A program made the translations under genes and the position numbers. From JAUUZQ01 sp964538375 (GTDB lineage: Bacteria; Bacteroidota; Bacteroidia; Bacteroidales; GCA-2748055), in contig CAZIFQ010000006.1 of NCBI GenBank assembly GCA_964538375.1, positions 1-64,000 of the forward strand: a stretch of DNA of 64,000 nt, read 5' to 3'. Positions 1 through 8,285 of this stretch are shown here, one piece after another. Positions within the stretch are counted from its first letter, which is position 1; the number at the start of each line of letters is the position of its first letter. Below the pieces are notes generated by a model. It was not told the DNA's origin. It did not search any database and worked only from the letters and a program-made list of their open reading frames with translations.

Positions 1-56
1 TAAAAAAATTGTTAATACCAACACATTCTCAGATTTTTATGTGCGTTGGCCCTGGA

Positions 57-144
57 TAATGAGCTAATGGGTTAATGAGGCAATGGGGCAATGAGCTAAT
101 GAGTTAATGAGGCAATGGGTTAATGAGCTAATGAGTTAATGGGA
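57..144. repeat. Tandem octamer array (11 units)
   Basis: Eleven consecutive 8-bp units of the form (T/C)AATG(A/G)G(N), counted directly. The last unit overlaps the stop codon of the minus-strand carboxypeptidase, so the array begins inside the gene end and runs into its 3' flank. The same unit recurs at 40803-40890, 45290-45305 and 47726-47914. No function is known to me. Confidence 0.9.
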
Positions 145-1740
145 GATGAGTATAGCTTTGTTGTAGCTATGGTCTGTGGAATTTATCTTCAGGAGATAGA
201 GCCCATTTTGAAAGTGACTGATATCGATTGTTACAGGACCATTTAAATTATTAGGGTTTACCTGTGAAATGAGTTTGCCATCAGCTGAATAGATTTTAAT
301 GTATTGTATTGCCTCAAGCGGATCTGAATGTTTCACATATAAATAATCACTCGCCGGATTGGGATAGACAGTTATACCTGATTCAAATAAGTCAGTGTTG
401 ACATTGGCAACAAGGCGATCCAGTTCAAAAGTAAGAAAAGTAGTCTGGTAGTCGATAATAGAAACATCCCTGAGTGTATCATTAAAATATCCATCGGCAG
501 ATGCAATAAGGTCGTAGCTACCTTCTTTCAGGTAGCGAAAAAAAGCGCCGGTTTCTGGATCACTAGTAAGCCATGATCCTCTCTCCTCTGCACCGGAATA
601 TTCTTCCATATTAAGGGTATCGCTTCTTAACCAGTTATATTCTCCCGGAGCTGTTTCAATCCTAGCATATGAGGAATCATAATTCATGACCGTGATTCTT
701 GCTTCAATGGGATCAAATAATTCTGAGCAGATAACAGTACCATGAATTCCATATCGAGCCTGAGAAATTAAATTAAATAGACTCCATTTGTTATAAGTCC
801 AAAACGTTTCCAACGATTCTGAAGGTTCATTAAAATAATTAGATAATTCCAGGGTCAATTCTCTTCCCTGCAAATAGAAAGTGGCATAATCCTGTCTGCC
901 TCCTTCAATTCTATACCAGTCACTACCATTGGTAATGCCATCGGTAAACAGGTTCATGTAATCGGGGTTGACGTCATGTGCTACATCAGCATATTCACGG
1001 GAAATGAAGGAAAACCAATCGTCATCAGGATGCTTTTCATAATTAGATTTTGTTCGATCATTTGGACCATTGTCCCACGGATAATTTACTACTTCTGCTC
1101 CAGAGTGAATGTTTGCGGAAAGATTGAATTTATGCTCTCTCATAAACTGCATCATATATTTCGTCTCCGTCTGCCTGCCTGCTAAATCATCTAAATCCCC
1201 ATTACTAGCTTCCGGAAAGTTACGATTTAAGTCATATCCCAAACTATTTTCCCTCGAAGCGTCTTCCAGGTTCAGGTTGTTGTTCCCATAAGCTCCATCC
1301 GGATTAAAGATGGGATTAATCCAAATCTCCACATCATTTACCAGACTGGTAACCTCACCAACGTTCTCATATTCTTTTAGAAGAAAGTCTGCCAGACGCA
1401 ACATATGAATGTAACCCGATAATTCGTCACCATGTATGGTAGATGTATAAAGAAAGCGGGGTTCTATTTCTTCAATTGCTACATTGTCAGAGATTTTCAA
1501 TGCCAGTAATAATCTCCCCTTTTCGCTGTATCCAAAGGTATCTATCCTGCAGATTTCCGGGTATTTTGACACAAATTGATGCATCATTGTATCGTATTGG
1601 TCATAAGTCGGATATTTCTTAAAGGTCATGGCTTCTTCCATGTTCGCAGCCATATCGTTGTCACCCAACTGGGCATAAACAATTTGTCCTGCCATCAGCA
1701 GAGCAAGCATTACAACACATATTCTGGAAGATATTTTCAT
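136..1740 (-). CDS. Secreted M14 zinc carboxypeptidase with T9SS sorting domain
   Basis: Predicted exported metallocarboxypeptidase that removes C-terminal residues from peptides. An N-terminal signal peptide ends near residue 24 (VYAQ). The M14 catalytic domain covers roughly 40-330: zinc ligands H103 and E106 (motif HGDE) and H212, the NRNFP substrate-binding motif at 172-176, and the catalytic glutamate E298 in LTLELS. A carboxypeptidase regulatory-like beta domain follows (about 335-440). The last 80 residues (from VYPNPASDYLYV) form a type A T9SS C-terminal domain, so the protein is expected outside the cell or on its surface. Length 534 aa is normal for this architecture. It stands alone; ychF follows upstream on the same strand after 3 bp, so ychF and this gene may be cotranscribed (ychF first). 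Confidence 0.93.
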   Translation of the reverse strand: MKISSRICVVMLALLMAGQIVYAQLGDNDMAANMEEAMTFKKYPTYDQYDTMMHQFVSKYPEICRIDTFGYSEKGRLLLALKISDNVAIEEIEPRFLYTSTIHGDELSGYIHMLRLADFLLKEYENVGEVTSLVNDVEIWINPIFNPDGAYGNNNLNLEDASRENSLGYDLNRNFPEASNGDLDDLAGRQTETKYMMQFMREHKFNLSANIHSGAEVVNYPWDNGPNDRTKSNYEKHPDDDWFSFISREYADVAHDVNPDYMNLFTDGITNGSDWYRIEGGRQDYATFYLQGRELTLELSNYFNEPSESLETFWTYNKWSLFNLISQARYGIHGTVICSELFDPIEARITVMNYDSSYARIETAPGEYNWLRSDTLNMEEYSGAEERGSWLTSDPETGAFFRYLKEGSYDLIASADGYFNDTLRDVSIIDYQTTFLTFELDRLVANVNTDLFESGITVYPNPASDYLYVKHSDPLEAIQYIKIYSADGKLISQVNPNNLNGPVTIDISHFQNGLYLLKINSTDHSYNKAILISH

Positions 1741-1743
1741 TCA

Positions 1744-2838
1744 TCAAACATTAAATCGAATATGGAGGATATCTCCATCTCCGACCACATAATTTTTTCC
1801 TTCCACATTTAGTTTACCTGCCACTTTACATGCATTTTCGGAACCCAGGGTAATAAAATCTTCATATTTTATCACTTCAGCCCGTATAAAACCTCTTTCG
1901 AGATCGCTGTGTATCACACCAGCCGCCTGTGGTGCGGTCATTCCCTTCTTGATTGTCCATGCACGATTCTCTTTTGGTCCCACGGTAAAGAACGACATCA
2001 GGTTGAGCAATGAATAAGCAGAACGAACCAGTTTTCCAACTCCGGGTTCAGTGAGTCCTGCATCTTCAAGAAATTCTTTTCTATCCTCCTCATCAAGCTC
2101 TGATATTTCTGCTTCAAGCCGTGCAGCAAGTACCAGGATCTCCGTCTCCTCATCTTTCAGAAAATCCTTCACACTTTTTACATACTCATTTCCTAAGACA
2201 GCTGCCTCATCCTCAACGTTGCATACATACATTACCGGTTTTGCGGTAAGAAGAAGCATATCATCGATATATTTTTTATCGCTCTCCTGCACAGGTGCGG
2301 TTGATGCATTTTGAAAATTCTCCAGGTGATCTTGATATACCTTTAGCACATCTATTCCATGCTTAGCATCTTTATCTCCTGTTTTGGCCAGTTTGCCCAA
2401 ACGGATAATTTTCTTCTCCACCGATTCCAGGTCCTTCACCTGCAGTTCCAGGTTGATCGTTTCTATATCCCTCACTGGATTTACAGAACCTTCGATGTGT
2501 GATAGTTCTTTATCGTCGAAACATCTTAGCACATGGATCAGGGCATCGGAATTGCGGATATCGGAAAGAAACTGGTTCCCCACTCCTTCTCCCTTATTGG
2601 CACCTTTGGTTAAACCGGGTATATCAATGATCCCAACAGTGGCGGGGATTACCTTCTCTGTGGGTTGAAAATTCACCAGCATATCAAGCCGCGGGTCGGG
2701 TACATTCACAACGCCCACATTTGATTTATTGGTGGTAAAAGCAAAACTTGTTATTTCCACTTTGGTATTGGACATGCAATTAAAGAGGGTTGATTTCCCC
2801 ACATTCGCTATCCCTATAATTCCGCATTGTAATGCCAT
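1744..2838 (-). CDS. ychF: YchF/OLA1-family ribosome-binding NTPase
   Basis: Universally conserved Obg-family P-loop NTPase, usually ATP-preferring, that binds ribosomes. Visible motifs: Walker A NVGKS at 12-16, the switch region DIPGLTKGANKGEG, a helical insertion in the middle, and a C-terminal TGS domain (about 280-364, ending ILHIRFNV). Length 364 aa matches the family. The base-specificity motif reads NVEDE, so it is not a canonical NKxD. An ATG start is present, and a TAACTTTG -7-like box lies on the minus strand at 2859-2866, although I see no matching -33 element. It is divergent from tkt and directly upstream of the carboxypeptidase gene. Confidence 0.96.
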   Translation of the reverse strand: MALQCGIIGIANVGKSTLFNCMSNTKVEITSFAFTTNKSNVGVVNVPDPRLDMLVNFQPTEKVIPATVGIIDIPGLTKGANKGEGVGNQFLSDIRNSDALIHVLRCFDDKELSHIEGSVNPVRDIETINLELQVKDLESVEKKIIRLGKLAKTGDKDAKHGIDVLKVYQDHLENFQNASTAPVQESDKKYIDDMLLLTAKPVMYVCNVEDEAAVLGNEYVKSVKDFLKDEETEILVLAARLEAEISELDEEDRKEFLEDAGLTEPGVGKLVRSAYSLLNLMSFFTVGPKENRAWTIKKGMTAPQAAGVIHSDLERGFIRAEVIKYEDFITLGSENACKVAGKLNVEGKNYVVGDGDILHIRFNV

Positions 2839-3013
2839 CTGAATAATTTTATTTCCTGCAAAGTTAGTTATAAGGGAGGTAAAAGTAATTAAGTAGATGG
2901 AAAAAGTGAACTAGAGTGAACCATCGGTGAACGAATCTCTTTTTCAGCTTCCAAAATTCGCATAAAATAGCTACTTTTAGTTTCGTTTTTTGTTAACACT
3001 AACAACCAAATTC

Positions 3014-5050
3014 ATGAACAAGGAAATTCACAAAAAGTCAGCTGATAACATACGTATTCTTTCGGCATCAATGGTAGAACAAGCGAACTCAGGTCATCCT
3101 GGAGGTGCCATGGGTGGTGCAGATTTTATTGAGGTCTTATATTCTCAATTTATGGTATTCGATCCGGATGATATGGCATGGCCATTCAGAGACAGATTTT
3201 TCCTTGACCCCGGTCATATGTCACCTATGTTATATTCAGCACTCGCGATGACAGGTAACTATACAATGGATGAACTGGCAAAATTCCGTCAGTGGGGAAG
3301 CCCAACACCTGGACACCCGGAGGTGGCTATTAACAGGGGAATTGAAAATACTTCCGGTCCGCTTGGACAAGGTCATACCATAGCAGTTGGTGCTGCAGTG
3401 GCAGAGCGTTTCCTCGTTCAGAGGTTTGGCGATTGGATGGCACACAAAACATTTACTTTTATTTCAGACGGAGGTGTACAGGAAGAGATTTCACAGGGTG
3501 CCGGAAGAATTGCCGGGCACCTGGGACTGAATAACCTGATTATGTTTTATGATTCTAACGACATCCAGTTATCTACAAATACGGATATCGTAACAACAGA
3601 AGATACAGCAAAGAAATATGAAGCGTGGGGATGGAGAGTTATGAGTATTAACGGTAATGATACGGGAGAAATTTATGATGCCCTGTCGAAAGCTGTTATA
3701 GAGGAAGAAAAGCCCGTACTGATCATTGGTAAAACTATCATGGGTAAAGGTGCTGTTACGGAGCAAGGTGAGAATTTTGAGAGGCAATGTTCAATGCACG
3801 GAATGCCATTAACTGGTGCCGGAGCATCATTTAAAAAAACTATTGAAAACCTGGGAGGAGATCCTGAGAATCCTTTCAAAATATTCCCTGAAGTACAAGA
3901 ATATTTTAGTGCCCTACTGGATGAAAAGCGTAAACTGGCAGCTGGGAAAAAAGAGATCTATAAGCAATGGAAGAGTGCCAACCCGGAATTATCAAATAAG
4001 CTGGACGGTTTTCTCAATAACGAATACCCAGCCATTGATTTCAGCACAATCGGTCTGAAGGAAAACATGGCCACAAGAGCATCCGCCGGAGCTGTATTGG
4101 CTGCCATAGCAGAGAAAGTAGAAAACCTGATCGTAGCATCTGCAGACCTCTCCAACAGTGACAAAACAGATTCATTTCTGAAGAATACCACTGCCTTTAC
4201 AAAAAATGATTTTTCAGGTGCATTTTTACAAGCTGGTGTAAGTGAGCTTACCATGGCGGCCATGGCAAACGGAATGGCGCTGCATGGTGGAGTTATTCCA
4301 GCTATTGGAACTTTTTTCGTTTTCAGTGATTATATGAAACCTGCAGTCAGGATGGCCGCGCTTATGGAGCTTCCCGTTGTTTATTTATGGACACACGATG
4401 CTTTCCGCGTGGGAGAAGATGGCCCTACACATCAGCCAGTTGAGCAAGAAGCGCAGATTCGACTGCTTGAACACCTGAAGAACCATAGCGGAGAAAATTC
4501 CATGCTTGTTTTACGCCCGGCAGACGGAGTTGAATCTTCAGTAGCATGGAAAATGGCATTAGAAAACAGGGCCACACCCACAGCGCTGATATTGTCAAGA
4601 CAAGGAATAACAGACGTACCTGCGATGCCAGGGTCCACAAGATTTGCTGATGCGCTGAATGCTGAAAAAGGTGCTTACATTGTAAAAGACTGTGAAGAGA
4701 TTCCTGATATCACATTAGTTGCATCTGGCTCTGAGGTAGCTACTCTCCTCGATGGAGCAGCGTTGCTTGAGGAGAGGAATAATCTGAATGTCAGGGTTGT
4801 TTCTGCCATTTCAGAGGGACGATTCCGTGACCAGGATGAATCTTATCAGCAAGCCGTGATTCCAACGGCTCTTCCTGTATTTGGTATGACTGCCGGTTTG
4901 CCTGTTACTCTACAGGGGCTTGTTGGTCCGAAGGGAAAAGTATTCGGGTTGGATAGTTTTGGATACTCAGCACCATACAAAGTACTGGATGAAAAGCTAG
5001 GGTTCAATGGAGAGAATGTGTATAAGCAGGTGATGGCCTATTTGGGGTAG
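3014..5050 (+). CDS. tkt: Transketolase
   Basis: Thiamine-diphosphate enzyme of the non-oxidative pentose phosphate pathway that transfers two-carbon ketol units between sugar phosphates. The N-terminal TPP-binding domain has the HPGGAMGGADF motif, GPLGQGHTIAVG, and an SDGGVQEE...DSND region in place of the textbook GDG...N motif. The central pyrimidine-binding domain contains THDAFRVGEDGPTHQPVEQ, and a C-terminal transketolase domain follows. I start it at the ATG giving MNKEIHKKSADN (678 aa); an upstream in-frame TTG would add eight residues with no family support. A heptamer repeat array begins 10 bp after the stop. Confidence 0.97.
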   Translation: MNKEIHKKSADNIRILSASMVEQANSGHPGGAMGGADFIEVLYSQFMVFDPDDMAWPFRDRFFLDPGHMSPMLYSALAMTGNYTMDELAKFRQWGSPTPGHPEVAINRGIENTSGPLGQGHTIAVGAAVAERFLVQRFGDWMAHKTFTFISDGGVQEEISQGAGRIAGHLGLNNLIMFYDSNDIQLSTNTDIVTTEDTAKKYEAWGWRVMSINGNDTGEIYDALSKAVIEEEKPVLIIGKTIMGKGAVTEQGENFERQCSMHGMPLTGAGASFKKTIENLGGDPENPFKIFPEVQEYFSALLDEKRKLAAGKKEIYKQWKSANPELSNKLDGFLNNEYPAIDFSTIGLKENMATRASAGAVLAAIAEKVENLIVASADLSNSDKTDSFLKNTTAFTKNDFSGAFLQAGVSELTMAAMANGMALHGGVIPAIGTFFVFSDYMKPAVRMAALMELPVVYLWTHDAFRVGEDGPTHQPVEQEAQIRLLEHLKNHSGENSMLVLRPADGVESSVAWKMALENRATPTALILSRQGITDVPAMPGSTRFADALNAEKGAYIVKDCEEIPDITLVASGSEVATLLDGAALLEERNNLNVRVVSAISEGRFRDQDESYQQAVIPTALPVFGMTAGLPVTLQGLVGPKGKVFGLDSFGYSAPYKVLDEKLGFNGENVYKQVMAYLG

Positions 5051-5060
5051 TGAGTTAGGG

Positions 5061-5151
5061 GTGTAGAGTGAGAAGTAAAGAGTAAAGAGTGAAGAGTAAA
5101 GAGTGCAGGGTGAGAAATGAGAAGTGAGAAGTGCACAGTGTTAGGTGTAGG
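5061..5151. repeat. Tandem heptamer array (13 units)
   Basis: Thirteen consecutive degenerate 7-bp units, mostly GTGAGAA or GTAAAGA, counted directly. It starts 10 bp after the tkt stop codon. It is similar in placement, but not in unit, to the octamer arrays elsewhere in the window. Confidence 0.85.
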
Positions 5152-5199
5152 TTACAATTAAAGGAAGATCAAGCTCGTTATTGTTAATAGTTTACTTTT

Positions 5200-5229
5200 C
5201 TTGGTAAAAGACCATATTTACTATTTTTG
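5200..5229 (+). promoter_or_regulatory. Bacteroidota-type promoter for VWA gene
   Basis: CTTG at 5200-5203, an 18-bp spacer and TATTTTTG at 5222-5229, matching the Bacteroidota consensus TTTG / TAnnTTTG with one -33 mismatch. The ATG of the VWA gene lies 40 bp downstream, so the leader would be about 33 nt. Confidence 0.5.
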
Positions 5230-5268
5230 TATATTGTAAAGTTCGTTCACTATTAATGATTTACAGCG

Positions 5269-6660
5269 ATGAAAGCTCGTGATAAGTTAATTACCAGTCT
5301 TTTAATTATTTTCCTTTTTCCTCTAAGCAATTTATTGTCCCAGGATTTGGAGACAGGATATGAACCTCAGTCCCGTATCCTTTTTATTTTTGATGCCTCC
5401 AATAGTATGGCAGGACCATGGGAGGGCGATATAAAAATAAATATTGCCAGGAAAATACTAATCGAGATGGTCGACAGCCTGGAGAATATGGAGAATGTGC
5501 AGATGGCACTGAGGGTATATGGGCACCAGAGTCCTGTTCCCCCGCAGGATTGCAACGATACTAAGCTGGAGGTTCCATTTGGTCCGGACAATGCATCGCG
5601 GATAAGACAAAAACTCCGCTTCATTACTCCAAAAGGTACAACGCCAATAGCCCACTCACTTGAATTATCGGCTGGGGACTTTCCACCTTGTCGATCATGC
5701 CGGGATATCATAATTCTTATTACCGATGGTGTTGAAGCATGCGACGGTGATCCTTGTGCAGTATCTGAGGAACTTCAGAAAAAAGGAATTGTGTTGAAAC
5801 CATTTGTGATTGGCATTGGTAATGATCCATGGTTCAAAGAAACCTTCAGTTGCCTGGGACACTATTATGATGCTCCCAGTAAGCAACAGTTCAGGGAGGC
5901 AATGAGAGTTGTCATTACCCAGGCCTTAAATACCACTAGTTCGCAGATCAACCTCCTGGATTCAGATGATAATCCCACGGAAACTGATGTGAACATCGTG
6001 CTCTACGATCAGCTTTCAAATAAGGTTCGTTATAATATGATTCATACGCTCAATAGTAAAGGAAATCCTGATACTATCTCACTAGACCAGTTGAGCACTT
6101 ATCGTATTGTTGCGCAAACCATACCTCCTGTTTCCATTGACTCAGTAACACTGAATGTCGGTAGACACAATCATATTGGGCTGGATGCTCCGCAAGGATC
6201 ATTGCTTATTCGAACTGTCAATGGAAAGGCCTATTCATCAGAGAAGATACTGGTTAAAGTAGCCGACACTCACAAAACCATTAATGTACAAGAGATGGGG
6301 GGAGTAGAAAAATATATTATAGGAAAATATGACCTTGAGATACCTGTTTACCCATTGATCTACCTGGAGGATGTAGAGATTCTTCAAAGTTACACTACTA
6401 CTGTTGATATTCCCGAACCGGGACAAATCAACTTAATCTCGAAGAAACCGGGTTATGGTGCCATCTATCAAATTGATGAAGAAGGTGATCAGCAGTGGGT
6501 AGTTAACATGAGGGCAGGGCTCTCCAGGCAATACTACTATCTGCAGCCCGGTAATTACAGGGTTATTTTCCGCCGGGGAGATTTTCGATCCACCACACAA
6601 TCACAGGTTTGGGATTTCACGATTGGACCGGGAAGAATACAAACTATAAATTTTAAATAA
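5269..6660 (+). CDS. Secreted von Willebrand factor A domain protein
   Basis: Exported protein with a metal-binding VWA fold. A signal peptide ends near residue 25 (NLLSQ). The VWA domain spans about 36-220 with a complete MIDAS: DASNS at 42-46, a threonine in KGTTPIAH, and the aspartate in ITDGVEACDG. Several cysteines (PQDCND, PPCRSCRD, EACDGDPC) suggest disulfides outside the cytoplasm. The remaining 240 residues look like beta-rich repeats (a DUF/Ig-like region) of unknown role. VWA proteins usually mediate protein-protein contacts. It precedes an ECF sigma gene by 52 bp containing a perfect inverted repeat, so a link to that regulon is possible but unproven. Confidence 0.85.
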   Translation: MKARDKLITSLLIIFLFPLSNLLSQDLETGYEPQSRILFIFDASNSMAGPWEGDIKINIARKILIEMVDSLENMENVQMALRVYGHQSPVPPQDCNDTKLEVPFGPDNASRIRQKLRFITPKGTTPIAHSLELSAGDFPPCRSCRDIIILITDGVEACDGDPCAVSEELQKKGIVLKPFVIGIGNDPWFKETFSCLGHYYDAPSKQQFREAMRVVITQALNTTSSQINLLDSDDNPTETDVNIVLYDQLSNKVRYNMIHTLNSKGNPDTISLDQLSTYRIVAQTIPPVSIDSVTLNVGRHNHIGLDAPQGSLLIRTVNGKAYSSEKILVKVADTHKTINVQEMGGVEKYIIGKYDLEIPVYPLIYLEDVEILQSYTTTVDIPEPGQINLISKKPGYGAIYQIDEEGDQQWVVNMRAGLSRQYYYLQPGNYRVIFRRGDFRSTTQSQVWDFTIGPGRIQTINFK

Positions 6661-6684
6661 ACAGGTTAAACCTATTTAACCTGT
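6661..6684. repeat. Perfect 10-bp inverted repeat between VWA and sigma gene
   Basis: ACAGGTTAAA, a 4-base loop (CCTA), then TTTAACCTGT, starting at the base after the VWA stop codon. There is no T-run after it, so it is a weak candidate as an intrinsic terminator. It could be an mRNA 3'-end stabilising hairpin or an operator for the following sigma gene. Confidence 0.6.
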
Positions 6685-6712
6685 CACCGTCTAACAGCTA
6701 AGAATTCGTACT

Positions 6713-7264
6713 ATGTCAGTGATATCAGACGGGGAAATTATTCAAGAGTTTAAGAATCCGGAAAATCGTGAAAGGATGTTTCAGGAACTGGTAAACAAGT
6801 ACCAGGAGCGTCTCTACTGGCATTGTCGAAAAATACTAATCATACATGAGGATGCTGACGACGCCTTGCAGAATACATTTATTAAAGCGTGGAACAGCTT
6901 GACGAACTTCAGGGCAGATTCAGCACTATTCACCTGGCTGTTTAGGATTGCGACGAATGAATCTCTTACCATACTAAAACAGAAAAAGAAGCGCCAAAAT
7001 CATAGCAGTGTCGACGAATATACGTCCAACTTGTCTGATCACCTGACAGCCGACAGCTATTTTGATGGAGATGAAATTCAGAAGAAGCTTCAGCAGGCAA
7101 TTATACTGCTACCTGAGAAACAGCGATTGGTTTTCAATATGAAGTATTTTGATGAAATGAAATACAACGATATGGCAGAGGTTTTAGGTACTTCTGTGGG
7201 TGCGTTGAAGGCCTCATATCATCATGCTGTAAAAAAAATCGAAAACTTCATGAAAGATAAATAA
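6713..7264 (+). CDS. ECF-type RNA polymerase sigma factor
   Basis: Extracytoplasmic-function sigma-70 family factor of 183 aa that directs RNA polymerase to a small stress or envelope regulon. Region 2 is visible at about 22-95 (QERLYWHCRKIL, DADDALQNTFIKAWNSL, ALFTWLFRIATNE) and region 4 at about 118-180 (LPEKQRLVFNMKYFDEMKYNDMA, then a helix-turn-helix GTSVGALKASYHHAVKKIE). It is followed after 44 bp by a single-pass membrane protein and then by an exported Spy-like protein. This is the usual Bacteroidota arrangement of sigma factor, likely anti-sigma factor and envelope protein. Confidence 0.93.
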   Translation: MSVISDGEIIQEFKNPENRERMFQELVNKYQERLYWHCRKILIIHEDADDALQNTFIKAWNSLTNFRADSALFTWLFRIATNESLTILKQKKKRQNHSSVDEYTSNLSDHLTADSYFDGDEIQKKLQQAIILLPEKQRLVFNMKYFDEMKYNDMAEVLGTSVGALKASYHHAVKKIENFMKDK

Positions 7265-7308
7265 ACCTTTTATAAATTTATGAGTCTAAGTATCAGAAAA
7301 ACTGAAGA

Positions 7309-7752
7309 ATGAGTACTAATAAATATAAAGATTTCAAGCTCCCTGGAAATGCGAAAGAGAATCCTTTCTCTGTTCCTGAGGATTACTTCAACACATTCTC
7401 TTCCAGCTTAGCTAAGAGAATGAAGTTTGAAGAAGAATCAGAGATTCGTCCGACAGTAACGCTATGGAAGCGAGTAAGACCACATCTTGCCCTGGCCGCA
7501 GTAATTGCCGGTTTTGCCTTGATAAGTTTAACTGCCTTACAGTTGATCCTGGGCGAAAAGAGTAATAGCGATAGCTATTATAATCTGGGCTTTCTGGATG
7601 AGGCAGGTATTCTAAATGAATCTACCTTCCAGGAAACAATTGCTGATATTGAGAATGACGATTATGATAGCTATTCGGAGTGGGAAGAAGATGCAATGAC
7701 CTATCTTGCCAGCAACGAAGTGAACCTGGATGCCCTTTTATACGAAAATTAA
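7309..7752 (+). CDS. Single-pass membrane protein, putative anti-sigma factor
   Basis: 147 aa with a soluble N-terminal part (1-57), one transmembrane helix (about 58-81, rich in Ala, Leu, Ile) and an acidic C-terminal tail, presumably periplasmic. I see no zinc-binding HxxxCxxC motif, so it is not a classic ZAS-type anti-sigma factor. The function is inferred from topology and position only: directly after an ECF sigma gene and 12 bp before an exported protein gene. Confidence 0.55.
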   Translation: MSTNKYKDFKLPGNAKENPFSVPEDYFNTFSSSLAKRMKFEEESEIRPTVTLWKRVRPHLALAAVIAGFALISLTALQLILGEKSNSDSYYNLGFLDEAGILNESTFQETIADIENDDYDSYSEWEEDAMTYLASNEVNLDALLYEN

Positions 7753-7764
7753 AAAATTAATGCC

Positions 7765-8253
7765 ATGTGGAAGATAAGTAAAAGAGTAGTTTTATTATTT
7801 GTTATGTCGTTTTATGTTGCCTCAATTTCAATGGTTTATTCCCAAACTGAGCGAGAAAGGATTGACTTCAAACAAGAGAAGAGGGAATACTTTAGTGAAC
7901 AGCTCAAACTCTCTGAAAACGAAAAAGAGGCATTTTGGCCCATATATGATGATCGCTCGAATCGAAGAATGAAAATAAATGAAGATGAAAAGAGTTTGCT
8001 GACATATTTTAGCAGCAATTCTGACTATCTATCCAAGAGCGAAACAGATGAAACCATAAATACTTATTTCGATATTCAGCAAAGAAGAGTCGACCAGGAG
8101 CTACTGTACCACGACAAATATATTGAAGTGATTGGCAAGAAAAAGACCATGCAGCTTTATGCCATGGAGAGAGAGTACAGGATGCAGGTGTTGAGAAAAT
8201 TCAGGGGACAGGGACCTGGTAGCCAGGGGCGACACCGTAACGCAAGACAGTAA
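7765..8253 (+). CDS. Exported Spy/CpxP-like 'sensor of ECF sigma' protein
   Basis: 162 aa with a signal peptide ending near residue 27 (SMVYSQ), then a charged all-helical body. The segment around FSEQLKLSENEKEAFWPIYD resembles small periplasmic proteins annotated in Bacteroidota as sensors of ECF sigma factors, related in style to Spy/CpxP chaperones. A basic, Gly/Gln-rich tail ends the protein. It is the third gene of the sigma cassette and probably a target or sensor of that system; this is inferred from context. Confidence 0.6.
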   Translation: MWKISKRVVLLFVMSFYVASISMVYSQTERERIDFKQEKREYFSEQLKLSENEKEAFWPIYDDRSNRRMKINEDEKSLLTYFSSNSDYLSKSETDETINTYFDIQQRRVDQELLYHDKYIEVIGKKKTMQLYAMEREYRMQVLRKFRGQGPGSQGRHRNARQ

Positions 8254-8285
8254 ATAGAAAATTCCTGTATAAGCAATTCAATCTA

